64,000 bases of DNA from Hirschia sp964342355 (GTDB lineage: Bacteria; Pseudomonadota; Alphaproteobacteria; Caulobacterales; Hyphomonadaceae): positions 193,094 to 257,093 of the forward strand of contig CAYFFG010000003.1 of NCBI GenBank assembly GCA_964342355.1, read 5' to 3'. Positions within the stretch are counted from its first letter, which is position 1. Every line of letters starts with the position of its first letter. The translations under genes and the position numbers were made by a program. A model generated the notes under the pieces. That model was not told where the DNA came from, did no database searches, and was given only the letters and a program-made list of their open reading frames with translations. Below are positions 17,594 to 26,392 of this stretch, one piece after another.

Positions 17594-19797
17594 TGACATC
17601 TTCATCCTCTCCTCTGCTTTCAACATCGCGCCGCACATTCATGAAATCCTGCGTCGCTGCAGGCGGCGGCTTACTGATTGGCGTGAGCATCGCTGGAAAA
17701 GCGTCTGCAAGCACAGGCTCTGCGGCGCTCAACACATATGTACGGATCGCATCTGATGGTAGTGTCGCCATTGTTGCGAAAAACCCTGAAATTGGTCAGG
17801 GCGTAAAGACCATGCTTCCCATGCTGATCGCTGAGGAGCTTGACGCGGACTGGAGCCGTGTGGTGGTCGAGCAAGCCATGGCAAATGAGGATCTTTACGG
17901 TCAGCAGTTTGCAGGCGGCAGTCGCGCCACTCCTATCCATTGGAATCAATTACGCCAGGTTGGCGCTGTTGCGCGCGCCATGCTCATCAACGCAGCTGCA
18001 ACGAAGTGGAAAGTGTCGCCTGACACCTGCAAGACCGAACCTGGAATTGTCATTCACCCGGCGTCTGGTCGCACAGCGCCATTCGGCAAACTTGCTGAAA
18101 AAGCGGCATTAATGCCTGCGCCAGCCTTAGAAGATGTGCCGCTAAAATCCAGCAAGGATTACCGCATTATTGGCAAAACGACTCCCAACGTGGATGGCCC
18201 TGCTCTGGCGTCTGGACGCCAGGAGTTTGGCATCGACGTTGAGCGACCAAATATGGTCTATGCGGCTTACCAGAAATGTCCTGTCTATGGCGGCAAAATA
18301 AAGTCAGCTAATCTGGAAAAAGTTCTCTCGGCAAAGGGCGTCCTCGACGCATTTGTCATTGAAGGCGACACAGCGCTTCATGGTCTACACGAGGGTGTGG
18401 CGATCATCGCCAGCAATTGGTGGTACGCCAATCAAGCGCGCGAACTGCTTGAAATTGAATGGGATGAGAGCCCCGCCGCAATTCACTCCACGGCGCAGTT
18501 GGAAAACGCGGCTCAGGCGCTCTTCAACGCCCCGCCCCAAATCACCATCCGACAGGACGGCGACGTTGAAACCGCCTTTGCTGACGCAAAAACACGCATT
18601 GAAGCGGAATACAGCTACCCATTTCTTGCTCACGTTCCTATGGAGCCGCAAAACTGTGTCGCAGAATTTAAGGACGGTCAGCTAGAGATCTGGGCGCCTA
18701 CACAGCGCCCTGAAGAAGGTCGCGGCCTCATTGAAAAATACCTCGGCGTGTCAGGCGACAACGTCAAAATCCATCTGATCCGCTGTGGTGGCGGGTTTGG
18801 ACGTCGCCTTTATAATGACTTTATGGTTGAAGCAGCCGCCATCGCCATGCGGATTGATCGCCCTGTCAAGCTGGTCTGGACTCGCGAAGACGATGTGCGT
18901 CATGATCTATACCGCCCAGGCGGCTGGCACCGCCTGGAAGCCGCCATCAGCGAAGATGGCGACCTAACTGCATTAACCGACCACTTTGTAACGTTCAGCG
19001 ATGGTGATCAGACCTCAAACTCTGCCCGGTTAAGCCCGGTTGAATTTCCGGCGCGCGCGATCCCGAACATCGCATTGAATATCTCCCGAACACCGCTCGG
19101 AATACCAACCGGAGCATTGCGGGCGCCCGTTAGTAACGCTATGTCGTTTGCATTCCAGAGTTTCCTCGACGAAGCAGCCTATGCCGCAGAGGCTGATCCG
19201 CTGGAGTTCCGCTTAAAAGTCATGGGCGCGCCACGCGTTTTGCCAGCCCCTCCGGGCGGCGGTCGGTTTGCCCCTGATTATGACATGACCCGCCAGTCAG
19301 AAGTCCTGAAACTGGCCGGAGAAAAGGCTGGTTGGGGCCGCGACCTTCCTAAAGGCTCAGGGCTGGGCTGCGCCTTCTATTTCTCGCATCTTGGCCATTT
19401 TGCTTCTGTTGTCGAAGTCAGCGTTGAAAAAAGCGGCGATTATAAAGTCAACAAAATCTGGGTGGTGGGCGATGTTGGCACACCAATCATCAACCCGACC
19501 AATGCGCGCAACCAGGTAGAGGGTTCAGCCATTGAAGCGCTTAGCCATGTCAGATGTCAGGTGACATTTGAAAATGGGCGCGCCGTGGAAAGCAATTTCC
19601 ACGATTATCCGCTCGCCCGTATGAAAGACGCTCCGCCGGTTGAGGTGCATTTTATTGAATCTGACAATTCCCCAACCGGACTTGGCGAACCTGCTCTGCC
19701 GCCTGTGATCCCGGCAATTACCAATGCCATTTACGCCGCAACCGGCGTGCGCATCCGTAAACTGCCGATAGACACCGACCTCTTGGCCTGGGGATAA
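17593..19797 (+). CDS. Molybdopterin-binding subunit of an IorAB-type hydroxylase, Tat-exported
   Basis: The 734-residue protein has a twin-arginine signal (STSRRTFMKSC then a hydrophobic stretch to about residue 37), so the complex probably works in the periplasm, carrying the small subunit by a hitch-hiker route. Xanthine dehydrogenase-family motifs follow: GQGVKTMLPMLIAEELD, the VPMEPQNCVAEF segment, the RCGGGFGRRLYNDF molybdopterin-binding loop, and GLGEPALPPVIPAI with the catalytic Glu near the end. Isoquinoline or aldehyde oxidation is the family guess; the true substrate is unknown. Confidence 0.9.
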   Translation: MTSSSSPLLSTSRRTFMKSCVAAGGGLLIGVSIAGKASASTGSAALNTYVRIASDGSVAIVAKNPEIGQGVKTMLPMLIAEELDADWSRVVVEQAMANEDLYGQQFAGGSRATPIHWNQLRQVGAVARAMLINAAATKWKVSPDTCKTEPGIVIHPASGRTAPFGKLAEKAALMPAPALEDVPLKSSKDYRIIGKTTPNVDGPALASGRQEFGIDVERPNMVYAAYQKCPVYGGKIKSANLEKVLSAKGVLDAFVIEGDTALHGLHEGVAIIASNWWYANQARELLEIEWDESPAAIHSTAQLENAAQALFNAPPQITIRQDGDVETAFADAKTRIEAEYSYPFLAHVPMEPQNCVAEFKDGQLEIWAPTQRPEEGRGLIEKYLGVSGDNVKIHLIRCGGGFGRRLYNDFMVEAAAIAMRIDRPVKLVWTREDDVRHDLYRPGGWHRLEAAISEDGDLTALTDHFVTFSDGDQTSNSARLSPVEFPARAIPNIALNISRTPLGIPTGALRAPVSNAMSFAFQSFLDEAAYAAEADPLEFRLKVMGAPRVLPAPPGGGRFAPDYDMTRQSEVLKLAGEKAGWGRDLPKGSGLGCAFYFSHLGHFASVVEVSVEKSGDYKVNKIWVVGDVGTPIINPTNARNQVEGSAIEALSHVRCQVTFENGRAVESNFHDYPLARMKDAPPVEVHFIESDNSPTGLGEPALPPVIPAITNAIYAATGVRIRKLPIDTDLLAWG

Positions 19798-19839
19798 ACC
19801 GCGGTCACGGAGAAACTGCGGTCACACGCAAATTCAAAG

Positions 19840-19869
19840 TTGACGCAGAGCCCGCCATTGGGGTAAACA
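19840..19869 (+). promoter_or_regulatory. Likely promoter of tRNA-Leu
   Basis: TTGACG (19840-19845) and TAAACA (19864-19869) are spaced 18 bp and end 18 bp before the mature tRNA. The -35 is a 5/6 match; the -10 is weaker. Confidence 0.45.
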
Positions 19870-19887
19870 CCCCGGCTCCGATGACGT

Positions 19888-19974
19888 GCCCAGATGGCGG
19901 AATTGGTAGACGCGCCAGCTTCAGGTGCTGGTATCCGTATGGATGTGGAGGTTCGAGTCCTCTTCTGGGCACCA
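19888..19974 (+). tRNA. tRNA-Leu(CAG), CCA encoded
   Basis: An 87-base class II tRNA. The acceptor stem GCCCAGA (19888-19894) pairs with TCTGGGC (19964-19970), followed by A and CCA. The anticodon arm CCAGC-TTCAGGT-GCTGG gives anticodon CAG, reading CUG. There is a long variable arm, and the T-arm is GAGG-TTCGAGT-CCTC. Its last 17 bases (19958-19974) are repeated exactly at 34362-34378 and imperfectly at 40645-40665, so it is the integration target of the islands to its right and remains whole after integration. Confidence 0.97.
19958..19974 (+). repeat. attL: 3' end of tRNA-Leu, left border of the tandem islands
   Basis: The 17 bases TCCTCTTCTGGGCACCA form the end of the T-stem, the acceptor strand and CCA of tRNA-Leu. 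The identical sequence recurs at 34362-34378. Integrases of both types found here commonly use tRNA 3' ends. Confidence 0.9.
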
Positions 19975-20136
19975 GAAATTTCTCAACAAAATTGCAAAAA
20001 CCGTTGAAAAACCCTGTGTTTACGGGCGTTTTGTTAACATCAACAGGTTATAACAACGGCTGATCTGCTACAAAACTTGCACATCGCAACGTTGTAGCAA
20101 CCCTGATTTTTGTTAGATTTTCTGAAAGTGTCCGCG

Positions 20137-21447
20137 ATGATAAAGGACATGAACGTTGACGTTCCGTACCTCTTCCAGAGAGGCAAGAGCTACTACTACC
20201 GCCGCGCCATCCCGAAGAAACTTCAGTCGCACTTTGGACGCGGGCGTGAATGGATGGTGAGTTTCGGTCCAATCGCCGTTGATCGGGCGATTGATCGCGC
20301 CAGGATGGAAAACCGAAAATATGAGCGCGCCGCTGATGCTGTCGCTGGAATCGCTCCCAGGCCGGAATGGGCGGCGGATGACGCTGACAGCGAAAGCTTC
20401 GACTATGAAATAGTCTATGATGACGGAGACCTAAGCCGAGGCAGAACGCGAGAAATTATTCTTGCTCGGAACGGATTCAAAGCATCTAGCGACACCGAAC
20501 GCAACAACCGCATCGCCCTGGTGAAAGCTGATCCAGAAGAACGCGCATTGCTGGAAGGTAAGACGCTCTTGATGCGGCTGCTGGCGAGTGATGAAGAGAA
20601 ATATCCTCTCAATCGCGACAAGCACCGCCGCGCCGCCTTCGAAAGCTTCACGCACTATCACGGCAATATCGCGGTTGAAGACATGACCCGCAGTATGATC
20701 GAGGATTGGTTTGCAGCCCTGGCGTCGAACGGACTCGCTCACGGTACGATCAAGCGACGTAGGGGCGCTCTGAGAGCCGCTATTGGCCGTTATTATGATG
20801 GTCGTGGCGAAGTCATGCCTCCCCTGTTCAGACGTATCCCAATACCAGGCGAATCCAAACGGAAGGATGCGCGCGACAACCTGACAGAAGTTCAGCTGCT
20901 AACATTCCAAGCTTACTTACGTCAGAAAGAAATTGCAGGTCGCGTTCAGAAGCGCACGCTGGCGATGGCGTGGCTGATCATGAATTCTTCGCTTGGACCT
21001 GCTGAAGTGTCTGGTTTGGAAGCGCGAGACGTGGTGCTCGATGATGACATCCCGCACGTTATAATTCGCCCAGGCATACGCCCGCTCAAGACATCACTGC
21101 GAACCCGCTACTTTCCCTTGGTTGGCGATGCTCTCCGCATGGCGCAATTTCTTCCGACCGACATCTACACGCCTGACGTGGCGAGCGCGGTATTGAACAA
21201 GCATCTGAAGACCGCTTGCAAAGATTTGGAGGCTCCAGACACGCTGCAAGATACCCAGGTGATATATTCCTTCAGGCACATGTTCATTGACCGCCTGAGA
21301 GACGCCAACGCCTCACCAATTGATGCACGTTACCTCGCAGGGCACGCAGGCGGGAAGGACGTGCATGATCTGGATTATGGGTCTTCAAAGATTAGCCGGA
21401 AGAGACTTGCCCGCCTTGCGGAGATTGTTCGCGGAGTAGCGGTTTAG
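20137..21447 (+). CDS. Tyrosine recombinase, integrase of element A
   Basis: The protein of about 436 residues has an N-terminal segment rich in aromatic and basic residues (PYLFQRGKSYYYRRAIPKKL) typical of the DUF6538-containing integrases of alphaproteobacteria, a core-binding region around residues 140-230, and a C-terminal catalytic domain with SLGPAEVSGLEARD (where the first catalytic Arg is expected but reads Ala-Glu), SFRHMFIDRLRD (HxxR-like, His-Met order changed), GHAGG and the Tyr in HDLDYGS. It presumably integrates element A at tRNA-Leu. The start is uncertain: TTG at 20110, ATG at 20137 and ATG at 20149 are all possible, none with good ribosome-binding spacing. Confidence 0.85.
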   Translation: MIKDMNVDVPYLFQRGKSYYYRRAIPKKLQSHFGRGREWMVSFGPIAVDRAIDRARMENRKYERAADAVAGIAPRPEWAADDADSESFDYEIVYDDGDLSRGRTREIILARNGFKASSDTERNNRIALVKADPEERALLEGKTLLMRLLASDEEKYPLNRDKHRRAAFESFTHYHGNIAVEDMTRSMIEDWFAALASNGLAHGTIKRRRGALRAAIGRYYDGRGEVMPPLFRRIPIPGESKRKDARDNLTEVQLLTFQAYLRQKEIAGRVQKRTLAMAWLIMNSSLGPAEVSGLEARDVVLDDDIPHVIIRPGIRPLKTSLRTRYFPLVGDALRMAQFLPTDIYTPDVASAVLNKHLKTACKDLEAPDTLQDTQVIYSFRHMFIDRLRDANASPIDARYLAGHAGGKDVHDLDYGSSKISRKRLARLAEIVRGVAV

Positions 21448-21906
21448 ACGGCTATTTGTTCGCTGTTGTATTGTTCGCAGGATCTCCACCGCCGACAAAA
21501 TCTGACGTTCGGTAGCGGCAGCTAGATCTACGATAGTTTATGAACCTGAACATTCCGACTAAATGACGCCTTCAGACAACCTTGGCGTAACCATCGAAGC
21601 GCTATAAAGTGCTAAAAATTGGAAATACGATAGAAAAATACGATATTTTGCAGATTTTTAAACAATAGCGGGAGACACTGTCGCCTCCCCTGGTAGATAT
21701 CTACGCCCTTTCGGGGAGACGAATTTGACTTCCCCCCCGAGGTCTACATGACCTACAAATAAGAGTTCAATTGACCATACGCCCCGTTACGACATCATTT
21801 GCAGAGTCCGATACACCAAAGGGGGGGCGCCAACACCTCCCCGGTTTATTTGATCTATGACATTTCCTGCGACAAATGGATGTCACCGTAATTTTGAGGT
21901 GACGAA
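21448..21906. other. Intergenic region after the integrase, 459 bp
   Basis: No convincing coding sequence. It holds a doubled AATACGATA-type repeat near 21625-21650, several G/C-run dyads (around 21670-21850) and, at its right end, a hairpin over the ribosome-binding site of the next gene. It probably includes a promoter for the 21907 gene. Confidence 0.5.
21882..21903 (+). promoter_or_regulatory. Hairpin enclosing the ribosome-binding site of the 21907 gene
   Basis: GTCACC (21882-21887) is the reverse complement of GGTGAC (21898-21903), and the right arm overlaps the Shine-Dalgarno-like GAGGTGAC placed just before the ATG at 21907. Folding would hide the ribosome-binding site; the same dyad could instead be a repressor operator. 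Confidence 0.4.
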
Positions 21907-22419
21907 ATGACAGACAAACCAACCAAGACTCGCAGGCGCACCAAAGCAGCACGCGAACTCAAAGTGAATGAAGAGAAATGGTCAACCGAGCTTATTGAAG
22001 CAGGGTTCACCGTTTTTCCTAGCGTTATCCTGCAAAGGCAGAAAGCGCTTGGTCTTGATCCGCTTGATGTCAACATCTTGCTATATCTCTCCACCTATTG
22101 GTGGACAGCTGAAGGGCTCCCCCATCCGTCGAAAAAAACAATTGCAGAAGCCGTAGGAAGAGATGCACGTACGGTTCAAAGACGTATTGCCGCAATGGAG
22201 AGTGCGGGATTCATTGAGCGTATCGAGCGCCGCGATTCAAAATATGGATCTAAATCTAACATCTACAAATTCGATGGGTTGATTAAAGCCGCCAAGCCCT
22301 ACGCTCGTGAGGTGATCGAGGCGCGCCGGGACAAGGAAGCTGAACGAAAAGCAGCAGCAGCAAGAAAACGGGCTAGATCGACTTTGCCTCCTGAACCGGA
22401 GGCCGAAGAAGATGAGTAA
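21907..22419 (+). CDS. Helix-turn-helix protein, replication or regulatory type
   Basis: The 170-residue protein has a basic N-terminus (TKTRRRTKAAREL), then a winged-helix domain (residues about 40-115) with SKKTIAEAVGRDARTVQRRIAAMESAGFIERIERR, the pattern of HTH_36-type domains found in replication initiators and regulators of mobile elements. The C-terminus is charged and probably helical (EARRDKEAERKAAAARKRAR). Its stop overlaps the next start by 8 bp (22412-22419), so the two genes are coupled. Whether it initiates replication or regulates transcription cannot be told. Confidence 0.72.
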   Translation: MTDKPTKTRRRTKAARELKVNEEKWSTELIEAGFTVFPSVILQRQKALGLDPLDVNILLYLSTYWWTAEGLPHPSKKTIAEAVGRDARTVQRRIAAMESAGFIERIERRDSKYGSKSNIYKFDGLIKAAKPYAREVIEARRDKEAERKAAAARKRARSTLPPEPEAEEDE

Positions 22420-22936
22420 TTTTCATCCCTTCCGTCATCGGGGCCTAACATACGATTTTTATCATCTTGAGAACCACATGTTTGATGTGGAGACCGACGG
22501 TGGCACCTATCGTGTGAGAGCAGACTATTCGCATCATGTGTTCACTGAATCCTTGGCAGATGAAACAGCGCCAGACCTTCGTTATCGCCACAACAATGAG
22601 ACGCGCGCGTTCTGTTTCGTCCGGTATGAACTTTCCAAGTCAGTGCCAGCACTGCTGGAGTCCCAGGAGCGTCGCCAAGTCTATAACTCAAATCGACAGT
22701 CTTTTTTTATAGCCAAGGATACAGATGGGGTTCCGTACTACGTCTTCTTTCGCTGTTTTCAGGCGAGAAAGAAGAGTAATGCTCATGTTCGGATTGAGGT
22801 TGCGTCAGCCTATCTAAAACCAAACATGATAAGTCAGGCTCCCGCAGTGAAGTTCACCACACTCATTGAAAAGACAGCAAGAGGAGAAGAGATTAAACTA
22901 CCCAAACCTTCTCAAGTCAGATTTAGAAATGGCTAA
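22412..22936 (+). CDS. Unknown protein coupled to the HTH gene
   Basis: The 174-residue protein has the pattern HRGLTYDFYHLENHMFDV near the start, then YRVRADYSHHVFTESLAD, a RAFCFVRYELSKSVPALLE segment and YYVFFRCF. I recall such a layout in uncharacterised small proteins of alphaproteobacterial mobile elements, but know no function. There is no signal peptide or membrane segment. The start overlaps the HTH gene by 8 bp. Confidence 0.65.
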   Translation: MSNFHPFRHRGLTYDFYHLENHMFDVETDGGTYRVRADYSHHVFTESLADETAPDLRYRHNNETRAFCFVRYELSKSVPALLESQERRQVYNSNRQSFFIAKDTDGVPYYVFFRCFQARKKSNAHVRIEVASAYLKPNMISQAPAVKFTTLIEKTARGEEIKLPKPSQVRFRNG

Positions 22937-23227
22937 TCCAAAAAAACAAAACAGGCCCCGCAGGACCTGTTCCGTGAAACGTTCGTTTCGCTCGGGGCGA
23001 CTTACCTCTCACAGAGAACCAGCTTTCACTGGCACGTAGCTGTATCGCCCGAAGGCTCACCCGATCTAGAGCTACATGAAGAGCGATAGCACTCAGAACG
23101 CCAAAAGTCAACTTTTTTGTGACTTATCGACCTCCCATGAAGAGCTGTCACATCCAACCAACGCTCCAACCTCGACTTGGTTCATTGTCTAAAGAACACA
23201 GTGAAAGATCGTCTAGACCGCAACATA
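22937..23227. other. Intergenic region, 291 bp, between convergent genes
   Basis: A short hairpin, AACAGG...CCTGTT near 22949-22977, follows the stop of the 22412 gene and may act as a terminator although there is no T-run. No open frame of interest was found in the rest. Confidence 0.4.
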
Positions 23228-23836
23228 TTAGCGATCCCACATTTTCAGGACAAGGCTCTTTCGCTCGTCCCCCATCGCATCCAAATAGAGCGCTGTCGTT
23301 TCAAGACTTGAGTGTCCCAGGCACTTGCTCACTGTCACCAAATCTACGCCACGGTTCAACGCTGTCACAGCCCAGGCATGGCGAAGGCTTTTCGGTGAAT
23401 GTCCATCAAGCCCAGATGTTCTGAACAGCTCCAAGCTGAATTGCGCGACGCGCTGTCTCGACATAGGCCAAAGCTTTGTTGCTCTGCCCTTTGCAGTCGA
23501 TTGTAGCTTACGCAAATCAAGAATCCCCGCCAAGCGCTCAAGAAAATCTGCTGGCAATGGAACGATCCGGTAGTGATCATCCCGTCGCTTCTTCAGCGTA
23601 TTGAAGACCACCTCTCCTGAACCGAGATTTACGGATTGGGCTGTCAGATTGAGCGCCTCGCTAACTCTGCATCCACTGAACGCCAGCATCTCTACATACA
23701 ACGCCTGTTTTGGAGCGAGCGTGTCCCTCGCCATGCGAACCAGATGAATGCGCTCGTCATCGGTCAGATAAAGTCGCCGCCCCTCACTATCGAACAGCGA
23801 ATCAGTAGATTGTCTTGTGGTTGCAGTTGCTTGCAT
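23228..23836 (-). CDS. Tyrosine recombinase without a core-binding domain
   Basis: The protein from the ATG at 23836 has about 202 residues, nearly all the catalytic domain: LTDDERIHLVRMARD, the first Arg in FSGCRVSEALNL, HxxR in SPKSLRHAWAV, the second His in LGHSSLETTALYLD and the tyrosine in the same segment. The usual N-terminal SAM-like core-binding domain (about 100 residues) is absent; an upstream in-frame extension to 23926 adds only 30 unrelated residues. It is divergent from the Shedu-type gene, across a shared 8-bp dyad. It may be a truncated integrase relic or a functional short recombinase of a defence cassette. Confidence 0.8.
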   Translation of the reverse strand: MQATATTRQSTDSLFDSEGRRLYLTDDERIHLVRMARDTLAPKQALYVEMLAFSGCRVSEALNLTAQSVNLGSGEVVFNTLKKRRDDHYRIVPLPADFLERLAGILDLRKLQSTAKGRATKLWPMSRQRVAQFSLELFRTSGLDGHSPKSLRHAWAVTALNRGVDLVTVSKCLGHSSLETTALYLDAMGDERKSLVLKMWDR

Positions 23837-23938
23837 CACCGCGCCTTCAGCATAGTCAAAACCCGATAGGATTAGACAAGCAAGTGGTGCGCCAAATCGG
23901 TAAGAAGCAAGCCAGAACACCTGCATTTACTCAATCGA

Positions 23939-23967
23939 TGTGGTCAAATTTATCTATACTGACCACA
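23939..23967. promoter_or_regulatory. 8-bp inverted repeat, candidate operator of the Shedu-type gene
   Basis: TGTGGTCA (23939-23946) and TGACCACA (23960-23967) are perfect inverted repeats with a 13-bp spacer. TATACT (23955-23960), a 5/6 match to a -10 box, lies within it, so a bound protein would block transcription of the gene starting at 23993. The -35 is not clear. Confidence 0.45.
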
Positions 23968-23992
23968 ACCAATTTTAAGACGGAATTGTCCG

Positions 23993-25165
23993 ATGTCTAC
24001 TGAAGATGACTACGAGTATTTCAAGCTCCGTAAAGCAGCTAAGACCTATATATCAAAGGTTTTTACCAAGGGAGCAATCAACCCTACGCCGGTACGCTTG
24101 GTCAGGATGATTCAAGAGGGTAGCGACGAAGTGCACCTTTGCGAAATTGAAGGTTCCATGTGTCTTCGCCTAACCGGAGACACCCGAAAAACACAGATCA
24201 CCGCGCTTGTGACCCAGGATGACAAAAAGGTCAGGAGACTTAGCTTTCAGACCTTCAAACCCCGCGCGGGTGGATGGATCGAAACTGTAGAGAAAATAGA
24301 ATTCAGCTTCAGATCAGATGAATTTGGTAGGTTAATGAATTTCTTGAGGAGGATTGAATTCATCAACCTATCAAACCAGGACAATTTCAAAATTGACGAT
24401 ATCTCGACTGGTGACGGCCCCAAGGCAATTATTGATGCCTCGGACCGCAATCTTGTCGAGCGATTGAAACGCTTATCACCTCAAGAGCGTCGCAGTGTTT
24501 TGAGCGGACTACAACCAACGTTGTCTCAGGAGGAAATGAATATCTTGCTTGGACGCAGACAGGGGGTGCACTGTTTCGAGGAACAGGTTCAAAAGCGTTC
24601 ATGGAGTGAAGGAGATTGGCAGGAATTTTTCAACCGTGAGCAATGGGTCTTCGGGTACGGATTAGACTACCGTGTCATGGGTATTTTTGACCGGGAAATG
24701 ACGGTTGGAAGCGGCGGGAGCGATAATCGCAACAAGCCTAAAGTGGACTTCCTGAACACTTTTACTGACTACACTGTCCTGGTTGAAATCAAGAAACCGG
24801 ACACACCAATCTTCCGGCAAAGTCGTGGCGGACGAGCGGGCACCTGGGAGTTCAGTTCGGAGTTCAGCAGCGCAGTTTCCCAGGTGCTTGAGCAACGCGC
24901 TGAATGGCAGGCGTTCGCGCAATCAGGTGAGCACTACAGTCGAGATGGGTCAAAACATCTATCGCAGCGGACCAGGAGCCCCCGAAGCATTCTTGTAGTT
25001 GGTTCACGTGACGAGTTTGAACGCTCAACCAATCCACGCGATGCTAACGTCAAACAGGACACTTTCGAACTCTTTCGAAGTGAAATGCGCGGAATAGACA
25101 TCATCACCTATGACGAACTGTTAGAGCGAGCCCAGTTCATCGTGAATGACAAAACACAGCAGTGA
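23993..25165 (+). CDS. Shedu-type anti-phage nuclease (DUF4263)
   Basis: The 390-residue protein has an N-terminal region of unknown fold (1-190) and a C-terminal nuclease domain: SWSEGDWQEFFNREQWVFGY (about 200-222, typical start of the DUF4263 domain), then KPKVDFLNTF and VLVEIKKPDTPIF, giving the D...E-x-K catalytic set of the PD-(D/E)xK fold (about 246-270). Late segments (ILVVGSRDEF) also fit. Shedu is a single-gene anti-phage system whose SduA protein nicks DNA. Here a second nuclease-like gene follows 15 bp downstream, so the pair may work together. Confidence 0.82.
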   Translation: MSTEDDYEYFKLRKAAKTYISKVFTKGAINPTPVRLVRMIQEGSDEVHLCEIEGSMCLRLTGDTRKTQITALVTQDDKKVRRLSFQTFKPRAGGWIETVEKIEFSFRSDEFGRLMNFLRRIEFINLSNQDNFKIDDISTGDGPKAIIDASDRNLVERLKRLSPQERRSVLSGLQPTLSQEEMNILLGRRQGVHCFEEQVQKRSWSEGDWQEFFNREQWVFGYGLDYRVMGIFDREMTVGSGGSDNRNKPKVDFLNTFTDYTVLVEIKKPDTPIFRQSRGGRAGTWEFSSEFSSAVSQVLEQRAEWQAFAQSGEHYSRDGSKHLSQRTRSPRSILVVGSRDEFERSTNPRDANVKQDTFELFRSEMRGIDIITYDELLERAQFIVNDKTQQ

Positions 25166-25180
25166 TGGACTCGAATTACA

Positions 25181-26113
25181 ATGCTGAAGCGACTTTCGAA
25201 TTTCAGTGAACATCGTGTGCTAGATCAGCTTCACAAAGCCTGTCAGGAATTTGGAGCGCACGTCTTCTTGAAAATGCGAGTGGCGGACGTTATCGACATC
25301 AGCAAGAGTCAGTCGAGAGATGTTGGCACATATGGCCTGATGGCTCATTTTGATTTTGTTGTTGCCGACGAAAACTACCTGCCTTTGTTCGCTTTGGAAT
25401 TCGACGGTGGCGGGCATGATGACCGCAATGACTGGAAGAAAAATCGACTCTGCAATGAAGCCGGGCTTTCGCTCTTTCGTGTGAATTCCCAAACGCTTGA
25501 TCGCGGGTTGGAAGAAATGTCGTTTCTAACCTATCTCGTACATTTCTGGTTTATGGCCCATCAATTCGAAGAAATGAGAAATAGCGGCTCAATTCCACCA
25601 GACGAGCCCTTCATGATGTGGAGCTTCATAAAGCCCGATGCGAAACACATGTTTGATTCTGAATATAATTTTCTCGCGATAGCACAACAAAAGCTGGTGG
25701 AGCTGAACAAACAACACCGCTTTCTGAGAACATCTCTCGATCTACATAAAATGGGCTTTGTCAACTTCGCAAAAGAAACATGGCAATTCGCATCCGTCGC
25801 TTGCTTTGAAATTGCAGGGGAAATTGTCTACTCACAGAGTCGATTGGACATTGAAGTTTCAAGCGAAGGCTCGCTGGCAGACATACCTATGCGAAGCATG
25901 GCAATTGGAGACTACGTTGAAGGGATGGCTCAAATGAACCTGGTTGAGAACGTCCGAATTTTTTTGGAAGGTGGAAAGCACACACTTTCATCACGCCAGG
26001 ATATTGATCAACACATAAAGGGGATGTTGGGAGCTGGCTTCTATTTTTGTAGGGGTACTTTGCATAATGCTTTGCCATCGTGGGAGCTAATGCGCGCCTG
26101 GTCTAAAACTTAG
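25181..26113 (+). CDS. DUF2726-like nuclease-fold protein, partner of the Shedu-type gene
   Basis: The 310-residue protein has a DUF2726-like core at residues about 55-110: AHFDFVVADENYLPLFALEF, DGGGHDD, KKNRLCNEAGLSLFRVNS. This shows the D...E-x-D/H pattern of restriction-endonuclease-like folds in which a strand (FALEFDGGGH) replaces the E-x-K motif. The rest (110-310) is unrecognised. It starts 15 bp after the Shedu-type stop and ends just before a large hairpin, so both genes probably form one operon. No function is known; an effector or helper role in phage defence is inference. Confidence 0.68.
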   Translation: MLKRLSNFSEHRVLDQLHKACQEFGAHVFLKMRVADVIDISKSQSRDVGTYGLMAHFDFVVADENYLPLFALEFDGGGHDDRNDWKKNRLCNEAGLSLFRVNSQTLDRGLEEMSFLTYLVHFWFMAHQFEEMRNSGSIPPDEPFMMWSFIKPDAKHMFDSEYNFLAIAQQKLVELNKQHRFLRTSLDLHKMGFVNFAKETWQFASVACFEIAGEIVYSQSRLDIEVSSEGSLADIPMRSMAIGDYVEGMAQMNLVENVRIFLEGGKHTLSSRQDIDQHIKGMLGAGFYFCRGTLHNALPSWELMRAWSKT

Positions 26114-26146
26114 TCTTGAGCGCTTCAGAAAATGCTAGAAATCGAA

Positions 26147-26191
26147 TAGCCGGAACCAGGCGAACTAAAGGAATGAACCTGGTTCCGGCTA
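26147..26191. terminator. 14-bp perfect inverted repeat after the Shedu-DUF2726 pair
   Basis: TAGCCGGAACCAGG (26147-26160) and CCTGGTTCCGGCTA (26178-26191) pair perfectly over 14 bp with a 17-base loop, 33 bp after the DUF2726 stop. There is no T-run, so it is either an unusual terminator, an mRNA 3'-stabilising structure or a protein-binding site. Confidence 0.5.
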
Positions 26192-26344
26192 TGATTGCAG
26201 TGATACGGACCATGACAAACCGCCTCGCTGCATCACCGATCCACATCACCGTAAATCGGGTTGATGGAGTGATTTCCCGCTCGCTCCATCGAGCGCTTAC
26301 CGAGACCGAAAAGGAACATCTCGGCAAGCTGTTCGCATGGGAAG

Positions 26345-26369
26345 AAAAAACGCCGTGTCTGAAGCGGCG
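26345..26369 (-). terminator. Rho-independent terminator of the five-gene minus-strand operon
   Basis: On the minus strand CGCCG (26369-26365), a 9-base loop and CGGCG (26355-26351) are followed by TTTTTT (26350-26345). It lies 24 bp after the stop of the last small gene (26393). It also argues against a plus-strand gene running through this site. Confidence 0.8.
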
Positions 26370-26392
26370 CGACAACAACCCATGCGCATTCG

